Counted from the first letter of the stretch, positions 24,327 through 37,997 are shown. The stretch: 64,000 nt of DNA from Luidia sarsii (GCA_949987565.1 OX465102.1:10422212-10486211), one strand, 5' to 3'. Notes: generated from the sequence alone by a model not told the origin. A program made the numbers and translations.

Positions 24327-24471
24327 GGGGTCGCTCTCAGCAGGGAGCAAAGGGGGACAACTCGGCGCTCTCCCGTACAGGACTTGGATTAAACCGCCAT
24401 GCACGAACGCCGGTGTCGTAGCGGCTGACTGGATGTAGCGAGCGAAGACCGTACCGTCCGGAGGAGGCACC
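24327..24471 (+). promoter_or_regulatory. Probable 5' UTR part of exon 1, with two upstream ORFs
   Basis: A pyrimidine tract ending TTGGTTCAG at 24326 looks like a 3' splice site, which would make this the start of the exon, with a non-coding first exon further upstream. Two small upstream reading frames precede the main ATG. One is nine codons plus stop at 24399-24428. The other is a minimal start-stop ATGTAG at 24433-24438. Both end before 24472, so they could dampen translation if transcribed. The alternative is transcription starting within this segment from the TATA-like sequence just upstream. Confidence 0.45.
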
Positions 24472-24529
24472 ATGCCCGTTGGGCTGCCACCTTGGAAGGT
24501 GGCCTGGCAACTTGCCCTCGTACTTTCAG
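24472..24529 (+). CDS. THSD1: THSD1-like exon 1: start codon and signal peptide core
   Basis: The ATG at 24472 lies in a good context (A at -3). Nineteen codons plus one base run to a consensus donor (TTCAG|GTAAGAA) at 24529/24530. The peptide opens MPVGLPPWK and enters a hydrophobic run ending ALVLS. The split codon G|TC makes Val20 with exon 2, and the hydrophobic core continues VLRSGTCA. Signal peptidase cleavage probably falls near residues 24-26. The exon is too short for ORF length filters. I chose it because the phase, the hydrophobicity and the donor all fit exon 2. No competing signal exon was seen between 24.5 and 30.3 kb. Confidence 0.8.
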
Positions 24530-27500
24530 GTAAGAAACTCGTTTTTCCACTGCCACTTCTTTACAAGGGAGAGGTTGATTGTTTCTAGATAGGGATACAA
24601 TTCAATGAGGATTTCCCCTGCTCGACGTAATATGCACTGTGTCCAGTGCTTTGCCCAATGCCTGTGCCAATTTCAGGCAGCTCGGGCGGGATTTGAACCC
24701 ACTACATCCGCTCTCTAGTGCAGACGTCTCTTAACCACTTGACCACTGGGCTGGTCGAGGTCGTGTGGCGGATTCGAGTAGATAGGGGTACTGCTACATC
24801 GCCCAGAAGGACAAGGGCAAACCAATATAATACTGTCCAGTGCCTTGTGCACGCAGTATCTCTCTCCTCGAGGTAACACTCAATTTTCACGGCAGTTTTT
24901 TTAGGTGATTGCTAAGAAATTATCACAACATCGGTCAAATGTGAACGGGTGTATGCCAATGGCTGTTCGATATGACATTTATTTCCATATTGCTGAAAGT
25001 CAAAAGACGCATCAACATTTTTAGGTTAAATATTCAAATCAATGAAGAGCCAAAACGAGACAAAAAGACACGAACAGGGCGTAGACCTTCTTTGAGGCAT
25101 TCTCAGAAGCCGGGGAGTGACTTGTGTTGAAATGGCATTGCACAAAAACAGTCTTTCCAGGGAAATAACAAAACCACACAACGGTGCCGTGTGGGGTGGA
25201 CGATATATCTCGTACTCTGATGGTGATGATGATGACGATGACGACGATGGCGATGATGTACATTGGTACTTGTGAAATACCGTCCACCTGTTGTGCTGAT
25301 ATCTAGGTATACTGTACTGTATGTCTGGAGGCCGCTCGGGAGGATATCAACCAGAATGTTGTTATCGTATCTATATGCCTATGAACAAAGGGGCCTTAGA
25401 TATTAAACACGGATGCATTCACTGCTTCGTATAGCATACAAGATGGCCGCGCCATGCCCGAAAGGGTCCATCGGACGAATGAGCATGACTGAATACCGTA
25501 TAGGCCTATATAGGCTGTGTCCACAATTCATCGGCTGCGGTTGGGGATACCGCGCAAGTCTATGCGAATCTTCCGCAGCCTCCAGCCAGTGAAAGCCCCT
25601 CAAGGCGCGTGTTTCATCTGAAGCCGTAGTGCAATTCGGATACGGCCTTTTGCCGTGGCTCGGACTACATAGTCTGGTTCACGCGCTCAATCCGCTCGAG
25701 GATTGGTTCAAAGAGACGGGGCTTAACTGTAAAGTACCTTGGCTGCAGATTCGCCAATAGTGTGTGCGTACCTTGCACCGTGACACGCACTATTTACACC
25801 CCGGTAATATACACGGATTAGTATATCACTCGGGCTAGACTTGTATTATGTTTGACATATGCACAGGGGGAGGGGGGGTGTCAACAACACACATCTTGCC
25901 AATTCTATCCTGAATGAGGTCCTTTTGAACGGGACTGTTTGTGCGGCTTCGCTGGTAAACCCAGTTACTGTAAGCCCCCTCACCTCCCCAACAGCGTGAC
26001 AGTCCATATATCATCCTCCCCCTCGATCCCACACAATCATAATGGGAACGTAACCCGTTTGGGCAGAGGTGCGGAAATAGAGCTGCCGTAACGGTTCTCC
26101 TACACTGAAACACATACTCATTTTTGTACCCATGTGGAGACATTGCTTTGTTATCGTGCAGTATACAACCGAGTCAGAATCGATGTTTTCAAGATGCTCC
26201 CATTTCAACCCCATTCACTTTCCTGGGTAGAAATTTGGACAGTATGCCCCTTTATATCGCACTACAATTTGCGACCTATTCTCGTTTTTGAGTTACAGTT
26301 GTATTTCCAAATACCAGTTTCGTGAAAACCTTGTGGCTGTATACACCTTTACAACTTCCCTGCCGAGACCTATTCAACTTTTTGGATTATAGGTCTCCAC
26401 AAGGCACTAGATTCGCGCCCCAAACATACGCATACATGAATTACACACCCTTCGGATTATTAAAACTCGCTAAAAATCTAGGGGCCCCCATAGAAAACAG
26501 CGCCGTCGAACTTAGGTTTTCCGAATTTTACAAAACTTGGTATGCAAGTATAGGTATCAATGAGCAATGGATGCATGCCAATTTGTAGTGGAATCCCTCG
26601 TCCCATGTGGCCGGTACGCATGTCCCCAAAATATTAACACTTCCACACGTTCTGACACATGTTTTCACAGGATTAAACCATAACTCGGTCACATTTCCAC
26701 AAATTTATGCAAATCATATATCATAATTAAAACAATTATTTGTTGTAGGTGACAGCACCCTAAAATATATATAAATAAATAAATACAAGTGGATACCCAT
26801 GGCCTCTGATACATGACTTTTGACCCAGTTTTACAAAACAAATATTCAGAAATTTCACGAACTAACATCGACTTGATAGAACAGGTCTTCCTGTAGGCCT
26901 ATAATATTCCATTGAAATTTTGTCTGAAACTTGAAGATTTATGATTTGGTGGCATTATGCCTGATTGGTGCATGCCCACCCCTTTTCTATTTGATTCATT
27001 TAAACAGTTACGGAAATTTGACACGACTGGGGTGTGACTACTGGCATCTTGTTTAACGTATCGCTCGACGGCCCGAGTTACCCCGCCCACATTATAGTCA
27101 ATTAGCAATGCTTGACGTGGTACCGGTTCATTCAACCACTCACTGCCGTACATCTCTAGGAATCGCCCCCTTTTCCACCGTCACTTTGTGATTTAATTAA
27201 AGGTAATCTGATGAGAAAAACTGTGGACACGAAATTCAATGCTAACACTCTGTCAGACATAGGCCTATAGGGTGGTACTTTTTGTTCTTTTTGAACTCTT
27301 TGAACTCTTTGTTCCGAGCGATCGTTTGAAATTCCACAAAATAATTTCCTCTTTTCTCGAAAAACGGCAGATTTTCGAGCGCTAAAATTTCAAACTATTG
27401 CAAACTTCCCGATGAGTAAGTAATTTGAATTTTTCAAATAATTACAGAATGTCCGAAAATTGGGCACTTTGCAAATGGTACTCAAATTTAATCTTACGTT

Positions 27501-30500
27501 GGGTTTCCAATAGGAGTGTGTCTACCGCGAAGGATTGCGAGAGAATGAGGGAGAAAAAAGCAACCCGAGCGTGTCCGGTTTTGTTATCATTTACAACGGA
27601 AGGATACCCCCATCTTGTTCCTGGTCTTCATCAACTCCCAGGCGCCGCCCCTTCCTCACAGTTCCTTTCAAGTAGCCTGTCACCCTTCGCCCCTCCCTCC
27701 CCCTTACCCGAGAGTGAGATGGACGAGCTCCCGACAAATAAATAAGCCTCGACACTCTGCGGCCGACCAAGACTTGGACCGCACTCACCACGCGATATCC
27801 AGGCAAGAGCCCGGGTTCTCGAAAATGAAAGAAGACTAAAATGGGAGGCGGGAACCGCGTCTGCCTGTGATGGATCGACGAGTTTTTTCCCGGGCTCTGT
27901 GGATGGATCGGGTTCTTTCATTGTACGGCTCGGCCGGGCGGGATTTCTTGCACCTCTCGCCTCCTCTGTCTGTGGTTTGTCCCCGATGTCTTTGAGGAGG
28001 AACTCGGATAATATTTGGGAGGGGACATCATTATTAACCAAGGACTGATACGATTTGAAGGTGTGCGTGGTGGAAGTATCATATATGTGACCCGGCACAA
28101 CGGCATGAGGAATATCCCACCAAAACACTTATTGAGTAAACAACGCCTGAAGTTAAAGTATCTTCACAATTCGATTACAAATCAATTATCTTTTGTATTT
28201 TCGGAAATTTTAAGTATTAGAGGATATTATATTTTGATATCATTTGAAAGCTATAATGGTATACTCTTTCACATCATTAGAAAACCTCAAAATCTCAAAA
28301 GTGGGGTTATTCCTCCTTATGCTGTGCCAGGTAACATATTATTATAAGCATGATGTTTGCGTCGAGGAGAATGTATAATTCTATGAGGGTTCGCCCTTCT
28401 CGGTGTGATAAACACCGAGTGTTCAGTGCTTTGCCCAATGCCTGATAAAAAAGTGGTGGAAGTACCAAGTGAATGGATTTGCGGTGACACCTTTTGAGAC
28501 GGTAACACATCTCTTTGGAGGCCGTGACTCAGCTCTTTTAAGAGCTAGGCTCCATCTCAAAAGAGATGCGTTACTTGGTGTCGCTGCAAAGTTCATCCAC
28601 TTGACCATAGCACTGTTAGTGTGAGTCACCTATGGGGAATTATGTAAGATGATTGGTCTAATGTATCTGTAACCCATTAGCGGATGTTCCCTAACCGCGG
28701 GGACCATTTTTCTACATTCCAGTCGCGTCAAAAAGTGCAGATTGGTACCTTTGTAGATGGGTACCTGGGTAGATGGTTACGGGTATCCATCTACTCTGGC
28801 AGTGCATTTGGGGTACTTGGGTACCTGTGTAGATGGGTACCTGTGTAGATGGTTACAGGTATCCGTCTACGCTGTCAGTGCATCGGGGGTTTAGATGGGT
28901 ACCTGTGTAGATCGTGACAGGTATCCATCTACACTGGCGGTGCATTGAAGGTAAATGGGTACCTGTGTAGATGGGCAGTGCAGTAGGGGTAGATGCATGG
29001 TGTACCTGTGTAGATGGGTAGATCGTGACAGGTATCCATCTACACTGCGGTACATTGAAGGTAAATGGGTACCTGTGTAGATGGGCAGTGCAGTAGGGGT
29101 AGATGCATGGTGTACCTGTGTAGATGGGTAGATCGTGACAGGTATCCATCTACACTGGCGGACGGCGGTGCATTGGAGGTGAATGGGTACCTGTGTAGAT
29201 GGGTACCTGTGTTTGGCAGTGCATTATGGATAGATGCATGGTATACCTGTGTAGATGGGTATACCTGCGTAGATCGTTACAGGTATCCATCTACTCTGTG
29301 TAGTTGGGTACCTGTGTAGATGGGTATCCGTGTAGATGGGTATCTGTGTAGTTGTGTACATGTGTAGATGGGTACCCGTGTAGATGGGTACCTGTGTAGT
29401 TGGGTACCTGTGTAGATGGGTATCCGTGTAGATGGGTATCTGTGTAGTTGTGTACCTGTGTACATGTAGATGGGTACACGTGTAGATGGGTACCTGTGTA
29501 GTTGGGTACCTGTGTAGATGGGTACCCGTGTAGATGGGTATCTGTGTAGTTGTGTACCTGTGTAGATGGGTACCCGTGTAGATGGGTACCTGTGTAGATG
29601 GGTACCCGTGTAGATGGGTACCTGTGTAGTTGGGTACCTGTGTAGATAGGTATCCGTGTAGATGGGTACCTGTGTAGTTGGGTACCTGTGTAGATGGGTA
29701 TCCGTGTAGATGGGTACCTGTGTAGTTGGGTACCTGTGTAGATGGGTGCACCTGTGTAGATGATTACAACTACATGTATCCATCTACCAGTGCATTGGGG
29801 GATCAGCTGAATGAACAACTATCCATCTACCAGTGCATTGGGGATCAGCTGAATGAGTTGCAGCCGCCGGCCACTGTACATCTCCACACAGACCATCCCA
29901 TTAGGGAGCAATTTACCGGCAATTGGTTGCAGACAATCGTCAAGAAAACATTCAATGACATTCCAAAGTTTTCGGATCGCTCCCCGCATCCTGTTTGCCT
30001 CTCACTCACAACTTCTTTCTAACTATTGATCCCCTCCTTGTTTGTTCCCCTTCCCTGCATTCTTAACCATCACCTCGAGTGGCCTTTTGGGCCTTGTGGT
30101 TAGCGATTCTCCATACGAAAAATGCATGGGGGATATTGAAACACTGGTTGAGGTGCGCCAGCTTCCGTAGCTGTACTTGCTGAAGCTGTAAACAGTACCG
30201 GGTAGTTGTTGCCACGAAAGCCTGTTGCGCACTCTTTCAAACTGCATGGTTATCCTTGCGATGTACTAGTCAGATGCGATGCATCTCAGAAGCGGGATGG
30301 GGGAGCTTGTACTTTATTTGTGTTGATATTACAATGTTTAGATTAATCATTTTTCGCTTCTTTCGTTTCTGGCACAGTCCTTAGATCCGGGACTTGCGCC
30401 CGTCGCCACCGGCTCTGGGTGCCGGCTGGCCACGTGGCCCTGACGGGCGACGTCAGGGTGCAGTTCCAGCAGCCGCGGGACGATCTGGCGGCCGACGGGG

Positions 30501-33500
30501 TGCTGACCCTTATGGAGCTGACGGGGCCCGAGTCCCCACTGACCCGAGCCGAGAAGCCAATGCCGACCCAGGCCGGCGGCAACGTCAGCTTCGAGTGCAG
30601 CTACCTGGACCACGCCGGCGACTTCGAGGTGCAGATGCGGCGGGAGCCGGGCGGGGAGTTGCTGGCCACCAGCCCGGTCCTGCCCGTCTCCTGGCCGGCC
30701 GTGGAGCTGGCGGCGCCGGCGGAGCACCGGGCCCTGTCCGGTATCGCCGTCACCGTCACCGTCACCGCCGCGGCCAGCCTGTGCGCGGACTTGCGGCACA
30801 ACCGCTACCAGAACTCCGTGGTGCTCGTCCGCCACCAGGACGCCAACGGGACGGCGGCGGGGTCGGGAGGCGTTGACGCCCCGCTGCCGAGCCTCCTCAG
30901 CCACGGCAGCGTCGTGGAAGAGCGGGTGGTCGGCAACCTGGAGCCGGTCCGCCTGGAGCAGTTCGACTGCGCCACCTTGGACATGGCCGGGACCTACTCC
31001 TTCCTCCTCTGCAACAGCTTCCGAGGCCGGAGCGTCATCGGGGCCAGCGGGCCCGTCCGGGTCAGCTGGAGCGACGAGTACCGGGTGAGCTACCCGGCCG
31101 AGACCGTCTTCCCCTGCCCGGAGCGCTCCAGCGTGGAGGTGGGCTTCGACGCCCCGAGCTGCCGGGGCAACCGGGACCGGATCCGCGTCTACGCCCAGCC
31201 GGGCCGGTTCGAGCTCCGTCCCGCCGGGCCCCTGGAGTACGTCACGGAGGTCACCGTGGCGGGGACGGCGGTCCTCTTCGACTGCCACCACTTCTCGCGG
31301 GATTACGCGGGGTACTGCTTCGTCTACGTCAGCACGGCGGCCAGTGGGGCGGTCCATGCCCACCGCGACCAGATGCAGTGCCTGCCCGTGGATGAGATTG
31401 GTAAGACATTGGCAGTACTTGATTTACCTTCAATTATACCATTATTCTGATTCAACGATGACGGTCAATCGCTCTTCGGCGATGCACACTTGTAACATAG
31501 ATAAATGAATACCACTCGCAACGGTATTGCGCAAAGCACCATACAACATTTATGAAGGTCGGATTTAGATTTCTATTTCGTCGGCCAACGACTTCATCAA
31601 GGCTATAGTCACACTAGAGGAGGTGTAAGCGCCGAAATGCTGTCGGAGTGAAGCCTGAGATCTCATATAATTATACTATATTCCTGGGTAATCAAAGAGC
31701 ATCCTGGATGTTCATACTCCTATACTGTGTTCCGACTATGCATTCGAGCTGCCATCGGGAGCGTATACATCACCAGGAAACATGAGTCTGGTTCGAAGCA
31801 CATTTGAAGTATTCGAAGGAGTTTGGAAACTAAACATTTAGTGGGCTTGACGTTTCGATCCTAGCTGGACCTTTCTCTCACAAAAATGTTGCAAACTGCT
31901 TACTGACTAAAATTATCAAAATGCAAATCTAAAAATTAAAGTGGGCTTGACGTTTCGATCCTAGCAGGACCTTTCTCAAAGGCAGAGTTTGGAAACTGTG
32001 TTGTCTATTCTGAGAGGTGGATGTCAAAGGCCTACTCTCTGAGATGTTGACATCGTGGTGAAACAAGCCATACACCTCACTCCTTAAACCCTCGAAGTGA
32101 TCGGCGAGATCACCTTTCGAACCGGTGCTGACAGGGACGAGTGACGATCAAAGGTGTCAACGAACTGACGAAGGGTTTACCCGCTCTCTTCCTGTGGTGA
32201 TAATCGCAGCGTGAACCCTCCTCGTCTCTCCCCCGCTAAAGTGTATCGGCACCATTTTTCTCCTCTTTCGTTCTCTAATTCTCCGAGCGCAGTTCAGGGC
32301 GCAAACACCGGCTCTCCCTCCGACCGAATGGGGGTGATTGAGGAAGATACACGCACATCCACGCGGTGCATTTGCTTCATGAGAACACTGCCGTGCAGGG
32401 CGATGAGAGTCACGAACCTGCCGAACTCCGAGTTCATGACTTCCCCAACTCCCCGCGGTTCAGAGTCTTAGTCATTGCTAAATTAAATCTGAGTGCTCGC
32501 TTTCATTTCCCCCTATCTTCTCATCGGTCCACAACCCCCCCCCCCTCTCAAAAAAAATAAAAATAAGAGACAAACAACCTGCGATAGGAAGAGGGTCATG
32601 CATCAAGCCGTCTCGAAAAAAAACCACCACATTGCGAATCTCTTTCGGTTTGCCTGTCCGTCGTCCGTGATTATTAATATGTTTTGCCTTAGCGTGGCTT
32701 TGGCTTTCTTAGTTTATTTCGACGGGAACGTGTCGCTGGGGAGTTGAGCGTCGTTGTTCCGTGGCTTGGTTGGTTTTTGTCCTGTCATTGGATTCATTTT
32801 TTACCGTTGATTGTTTGCTCAGGGGAGAGGGGAACAGGGGAGAAATAGGGTGGGAGGGAGAGGTAGAGAGGCGGAGAGGGTGGGGGAGAAAAGGGGGAGA
32901 GGGGGAGAGAAGGAGAGGTAAAGAGGGAGATAGAGAGAGAGAGAGAGTGAGAGAGAGAGGAGAGAGAGGGAGAGATGGGTGGAGAGAAGGGAGAGAGAGG
33001 GGGAGAGAGAAAGAGAGGCGGGAAAGAGTGTGAGAGGGAGATAGAGAGAGGGAGGGAAAGATAGGGGGAGAGAGTGTGTGAGAAAGGGGAGAGGTGGAGA
33101 GAAAGGGAGAGAGAAGGGGGAGAGGGAAAGAGAGGAGAGAGTGTGAGAGAGGTGGGTAGCTGATAGAGGGAGATGGAGGAAAGAGATTGTGACATGGAGG
33201 AGAGGTGGAGAGAGAGGGAGAGAGAGTAGAGGAGTGAAAGAGGTGCAGGGACAGAGGTAGGGAGAGAGGGAACGGCCATGGCCCGGGTGCGTGCTTTCGA
33301 TGGAGAGGGGACGGTCTTGACTGTGAGGTATTCCTTCCCTCGGGACATTATTCCTTCCCCTGGGCGTGCAAAGGGGGACCGGATGCGCTTCCCGACCCCT
33401 CGCTCCCTTTAGTTCGTTCGCTCGCTCGCTGATCGGGCCGGCTCTTCATTCGGTCACGTTCTGCTAACGAGGCCAGCCAACGGCAGGTGACGGCGGTGGT

Positions 33501-36500
33501 GGAAGCAGGGGGCACTGGCAGGCTCTGTCTCGGACAGAGACCAATGGATCGAGAGAGAGGGGAAAGGGAGAGAGAGGGAGAGAGGGGTGGGGGAGAGGTG
33601 AGGAAGGAGGGGGCGAACTCCAGGGCAGTGTCGGAGCGAAGTACACGTACAGTATAATTATTTCCTCGTCAACTGCTATCTCATTCCCCGAATTTCATGG
33701 ACCGCGGTGGTTGGTGATTTCATCTACCTGACCATACATAATTGTCTGTCTCGGTGTCTGCATGTGCATGTGGATATGTCTGTGTCTCCATGTCTGCCTA
33801 CTTTCCTCCCTCTCTGACGGTCTTGAATCTCTTGATCTCGGTCTCTGTTTCTGTCCGTATCATTTTGTGGCCGTCTCTCTGTCTATGCCTCTACGCCCGC
33901 CCGTGTCCTCCTTTGCCGTCTCTGTTTCGGTCATAATGTCTTTCGCCCTTGAGCCTGTGTCACTATTCGGTGGCTTCCTTCGTCTCTATTCGTGTCTCTG
34001 TCCCTTTGCCATTTGTCAGGGCCTGTTGACAGTCTCTGCCTCTATCTCCGCCTCCCTCTTCGTGTCAGTGCTCGACTCTGTTCGTTGCCGCTGCCTCCTT
34101 TCTCGGTCACTGTCCTCGTCCAGTGCCACTGTTCACTGTCTCTGCCACCGCATCACGGGCCCTCTGTCTCTGTCAGTGTGTCCCAAATCTCTGTCTCTAT
34201 ATATCTCCGGCACACACCCCGTGCCACTCTCCGCCACCATCTTCGTCTCTGCTATACTGCCTCAGCATCCGACTCCCTTGTTTCTGTCCTCGTTACTGTC
34301 TGTGATTCTGTCTCTTGGATATAAAACATGCATGTTTGCGTCAAGGAGAATGTAATTCAATGAGGGTTTGCCCTTGCTCGACGTGATAAACACTGAGTTC
34401 TCATAATATGCTTTGCCCGATGCCTGATGACGAAAGCAAGCAGCTGGGGCGGGGTTCGAACCCGCGACTCCGCTTTCTAGCGCAGACGTCTTAACCAGTC
34501 GACAACCGAGCTGTTCGAGGTCGTGCGGCGGATTAGGATAGTTGTGTCTCTGTCGACCCACCCTTGTGTTTACGTCTTTCCTCTTGTCTGTATTTTTGTG
34601 CTTATTGTCCTTTACGAGTCATCCGAATCAGCCTTGGACTCAGGCTCGTCTCCGCCTGACAAATCCTAAAAAATACAAGCTCCTACTTGTCGGCGAATTT
34701 GAATTTGTTTTTGGATTTTGTCTTTGTTTTTGGAAATTGTCAGCGTATTCACTAAGAAACTGGGGATAAACGCTTGTTTCTAGATGCCCGCAGCATTAAA
34801 ACGGGTACGATAAAATGTGACCAAGCCTATAAGCATTCATTCCGTGAACGTGTGTCTCTCTCCCCCCTCTTTGCCTGTGTGTTTCCGTCTCAACCTTCAC
34901 GTCCTCTCCTCCTCTCCCCAATCGCTCCTTTCCACTCACTCCATCACACTCTCAACTCTCCCCTGAAGGCGCCTTGCGAGTCTATCTCGAACCCAGTCCA
35001 CCCTCAGTCAACGAGGGCGCGGCGGCGGTCGGCCGCAACATCAAAGTGATCTCGGCTTCTCTACCTCCACTCCCCCCCCCACCATCACCCTCGGAGATTG
35101 CCGTGTTTCGTTTGCACAGCTAGCCACGCGCTGTCTACTGGGGGGTAAAGTTCCGCCATAGGAGAGAAGGAACAAAAGTGAGGGTTGCTGGGCGCGTTAA
35201 GGCAACCGATTTATAACGGTGCTGTCAACGAGGCGACACGTCTTGTTAAAGGCGAAGCGACCCGGCACACCACCGTGGTTCGAGAAAAGCTTTACGTCAT
35301 CGTTTACTGCGCACTCCAGCAACAGTGCGTTCCGAACTTCCGAACCGAACAGCTGTGTGGGGGGTCGAGAAACTTCCCCATTAGGGGCAGCACTGAGTGG
35401 TTGTTAACCGACCACCGCCGAACGCCATTACGACATCGATGAATTATGACCATTTTGTTCGCTGCCGAATGGGTTTACGCGGCGGCTTAATGGGGGAAAT
35501 GAGCTGTTAACAATCCGTGGCGTCTCCGGCGGTAAATAAAGGATTGCGACTGGCCCGGGTTTTTAGCCATCGTGCCGCCGCCGTCAGAACCCCGCCATGG
35601 TCGCTGCTAGATTTGGCCATTGTCCGGGGAGGGGGTGGGGGTTAGCGGAGAAAGCACTAATTGCTGCGTCAACGAGCCAGCGTGAGTTTCCACGCCTCCA
35701 TTCAAAACATCCTCTGTTGGATACGTTGTCAACGCTGCTCCAACGCTGATGGAAGGGCGAGGGTTGTGGTCTTTCTCTGGCGTCGATTTGTTCGTTTCTT
35801 AAGAGAGTTGCCCTCCTTTGAGAATAGGTATAGCCTTGTCCAAGGCTGTCTCTCCGGTACGGCTCCGGGCAGAGATCCAGGCCAGATGCACGCAAACCAC
35901 TGCACAGCGACACTACCACGCCGTAGTCCAAGCTGTGCACGGCACGCAGACCGCGCCGCTGCCATTCCGCCCGCAACAGTGTATGTGCGTACACGTGTAC
36001 GATACGTGTACGGAGCCGTACACGCCGCCCTCGAGTAACGCAGGAAAAAGGCTCGCACACGACATGTATACGCCTGCCAGCTACGGGCGAGGGAACTGTG
36101 CACGACGTGCGCAAGCTATGATCGGAGAACGGGGCTGCATATCGGATATCACTCGCAACGGTATTGCGCAAAGCACCGTATATAGATGTATTTCTGAAGG
36201 CCTGATTTAGATTTCTATATCGTCGGCCAACAACTTGATCAAGGCTAGAGAATAGGAAGTGTATGGACGAGTTGATTCTTGAGCCAGTGCATTTGTTTTT
36301 GCTTCTGGAGAAGATTCGGATGGAACCTCGAAAGAGTAGAATCTGTTGCCTGTTCTTGGCGTGGATTATATTTAGGTCCCGGGTCCTCGATGCTTAAAGT
36401 GGCGTGCGGCTCTTGAACGTTGATCCGACGGTTCAAGTCCCGTGTCAGTCAGTTCTCCGTCGGTCTCTTGAAACATTCGAGGAGTTATATTGGGCGTCTG

Positions 36501-37966
36501 TTCAAACCGCCCCGAGAGCCTCTCTGTATTATAGACAGAGATGTGAACAGCCAGATCCTCACGTGCCTGGTGTGACTCGGTGACGCTTAATCTTATCCCT
36601 ATCCGAACCGTGGCAATACCGCGACCCCGTTGGATTTCGTGTCAGGGAAGTCATGCCTCGTGATTCGACAATACGGGCGATTCACTATAATTAGATATAG
36701 TGCGCCCTCAATGACTGTACGAACTCAACACACCGTTAGCCGGTTTTCAAAGTGGCGTGAGGTTCCATTAAAGGTGCGGCGTATTGCCAGAACCCAGCCA
36801 CTCCGTGCAGGACGTCACGACCACGGGAGCCGCCGCGTCAGTGCCCAATACGGACGATTCAGAAGAGTGCGCCCTCAAGAGTTTGCAACGCGTCGGCCAA
36901 CCACAATGCGCGGAATCTGTCGACTCTTTCCTGACGTGCATCGGGGGGGGGGACAGATTACACGCATTGTGATTGGCCAATGCGTTACAAACTCCTGAGG
37001 GCGCACTCTTGTGATTCGCCCGAATGAAAGATTCCTTGGAAATCCTAGGTTTGTTTACGGCGATCTGTCACATTCCTCGTTGACACTGAAAATTGAATGC
37101 GTCACAGGAATCTTGATTTACTCGAGATGGAATGAAGTTGAAAGATCCGAGGAGTGGGATGGTGGGAACTCCAAGGGGTATAGCTTATTAAGGGAAACCC
37201 GCGGGCGGAAAAGTGGAATGGACCTTTTCTAAATCACTGCTTTACCTTTGAGTTAGGTTTCGGCCTTGGGTTCTAGGTTTGCTTGAACTTCGGCTTTTGC
37301 TTCACCTTGGTTGTGGCTTCCAGAAACTGGGACTCATTCGTCCTGGTTGCTGATTCGCTTTCTCTGGTCATAATTGTCCGTGGAATATTCCACGCCAAGT
37401 AAAATGTTTTCGGTGACCCCATGTAACATCTCTTTTTAGAGTGTGGCTCTGAGAGCTGCCACACTGCATACCCGGCTCTATTCAGAGCTACGCTCCTTCT
37501 TTAAAAGCGATCTATTACATGGTGTCACCGCAAACCTTCCACTTGGTATTTCTACCGTGCAAACCTTCAAATTATGTTGTATGTCGTCCAACACTGTATA
37601 CTTTGGTATGCCGTGGTGTCGAAATGAATGGCACCGGTTTTGAAGAGATAAACAATCATAGGCTTATAATTTGTTTTCAGTTGGGGTCCCTCTGCGCTGA
37701 CCGTCAGTGTTGGGTCATATAAATACCCACGTCTGCTGCATTTTACCCTTGACATTGGAATGCCGTACAACGCCTATCCCCTCCCCTCTCCCTGTCTCTC
37801 TGTCTCTGTCTTCCTTACTCTGTCTTTCTGTCTCTCGCTGTGTCTCTCTCCCTCTCTGTCTCTCTCTGTCATTCACTGTCTCCCCCCCTCTCTCTGTATC
37901 TCGATCTAATATTCTCCCCTCTCTCCTCCCCCTCTGTCTCCCTCTCTGTTCCTCTCCCTCTCTCTA

Positions 37967-37997
<31 letters not shown>

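Larger units (their letters stand above)
24530..30377 (+). other. Intron 1 (5848 bp, phase 1)
   Basis: It interrupts the signal-peptide code. It holds SINE-1 copies (24601, 28347), a GATGAT microsatellite (25218-25260), an R7 copy (27195), an R1 MITE (28083), an R4 MITE (28467) and a minisatellite (28745-29770). The stretches 24781-27194 and 29851-30377 show nothing else I recognise. Confidence 0.8.

Noticed and set aside
26322..26588. 88-aa frame that looks protein-like
   Set aside because: No GC3 bias like the real exons, no splice partner and no recognised domain. The phase 1-1 exon chain already joins without it.
28745..29770. CRISPR-like regular repeats
   Set aside because: The units are contiguous with no unique spacers, and the genome is eukaryotic. 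It is a minisatellite.
29224..29818. Thr/His/Tyr-rich - strand frames of about 170 aa
   Set aside because: They follow the GTAGATGGGTACC minisatellite. All three frames on the strand are equally open.
30347..31363. 338-aa open frame on the - strand
   Set aside because: Antisense shadow of exon 2, with low-complexity Arg/Ala/Val content.
34441..34525. Possible functional tRNA gene on the - strand
   Set aside because: The B box is perfect, but there is no paired acceptor stem, and the same head occurs in other SINE-1 copies with a common body.
35584..36171. 195-aa frame on the - strand
   Set aside because: Lies largely in the R10 dispersed repeat, whose other copy at 22.3 kb is open in different frames.
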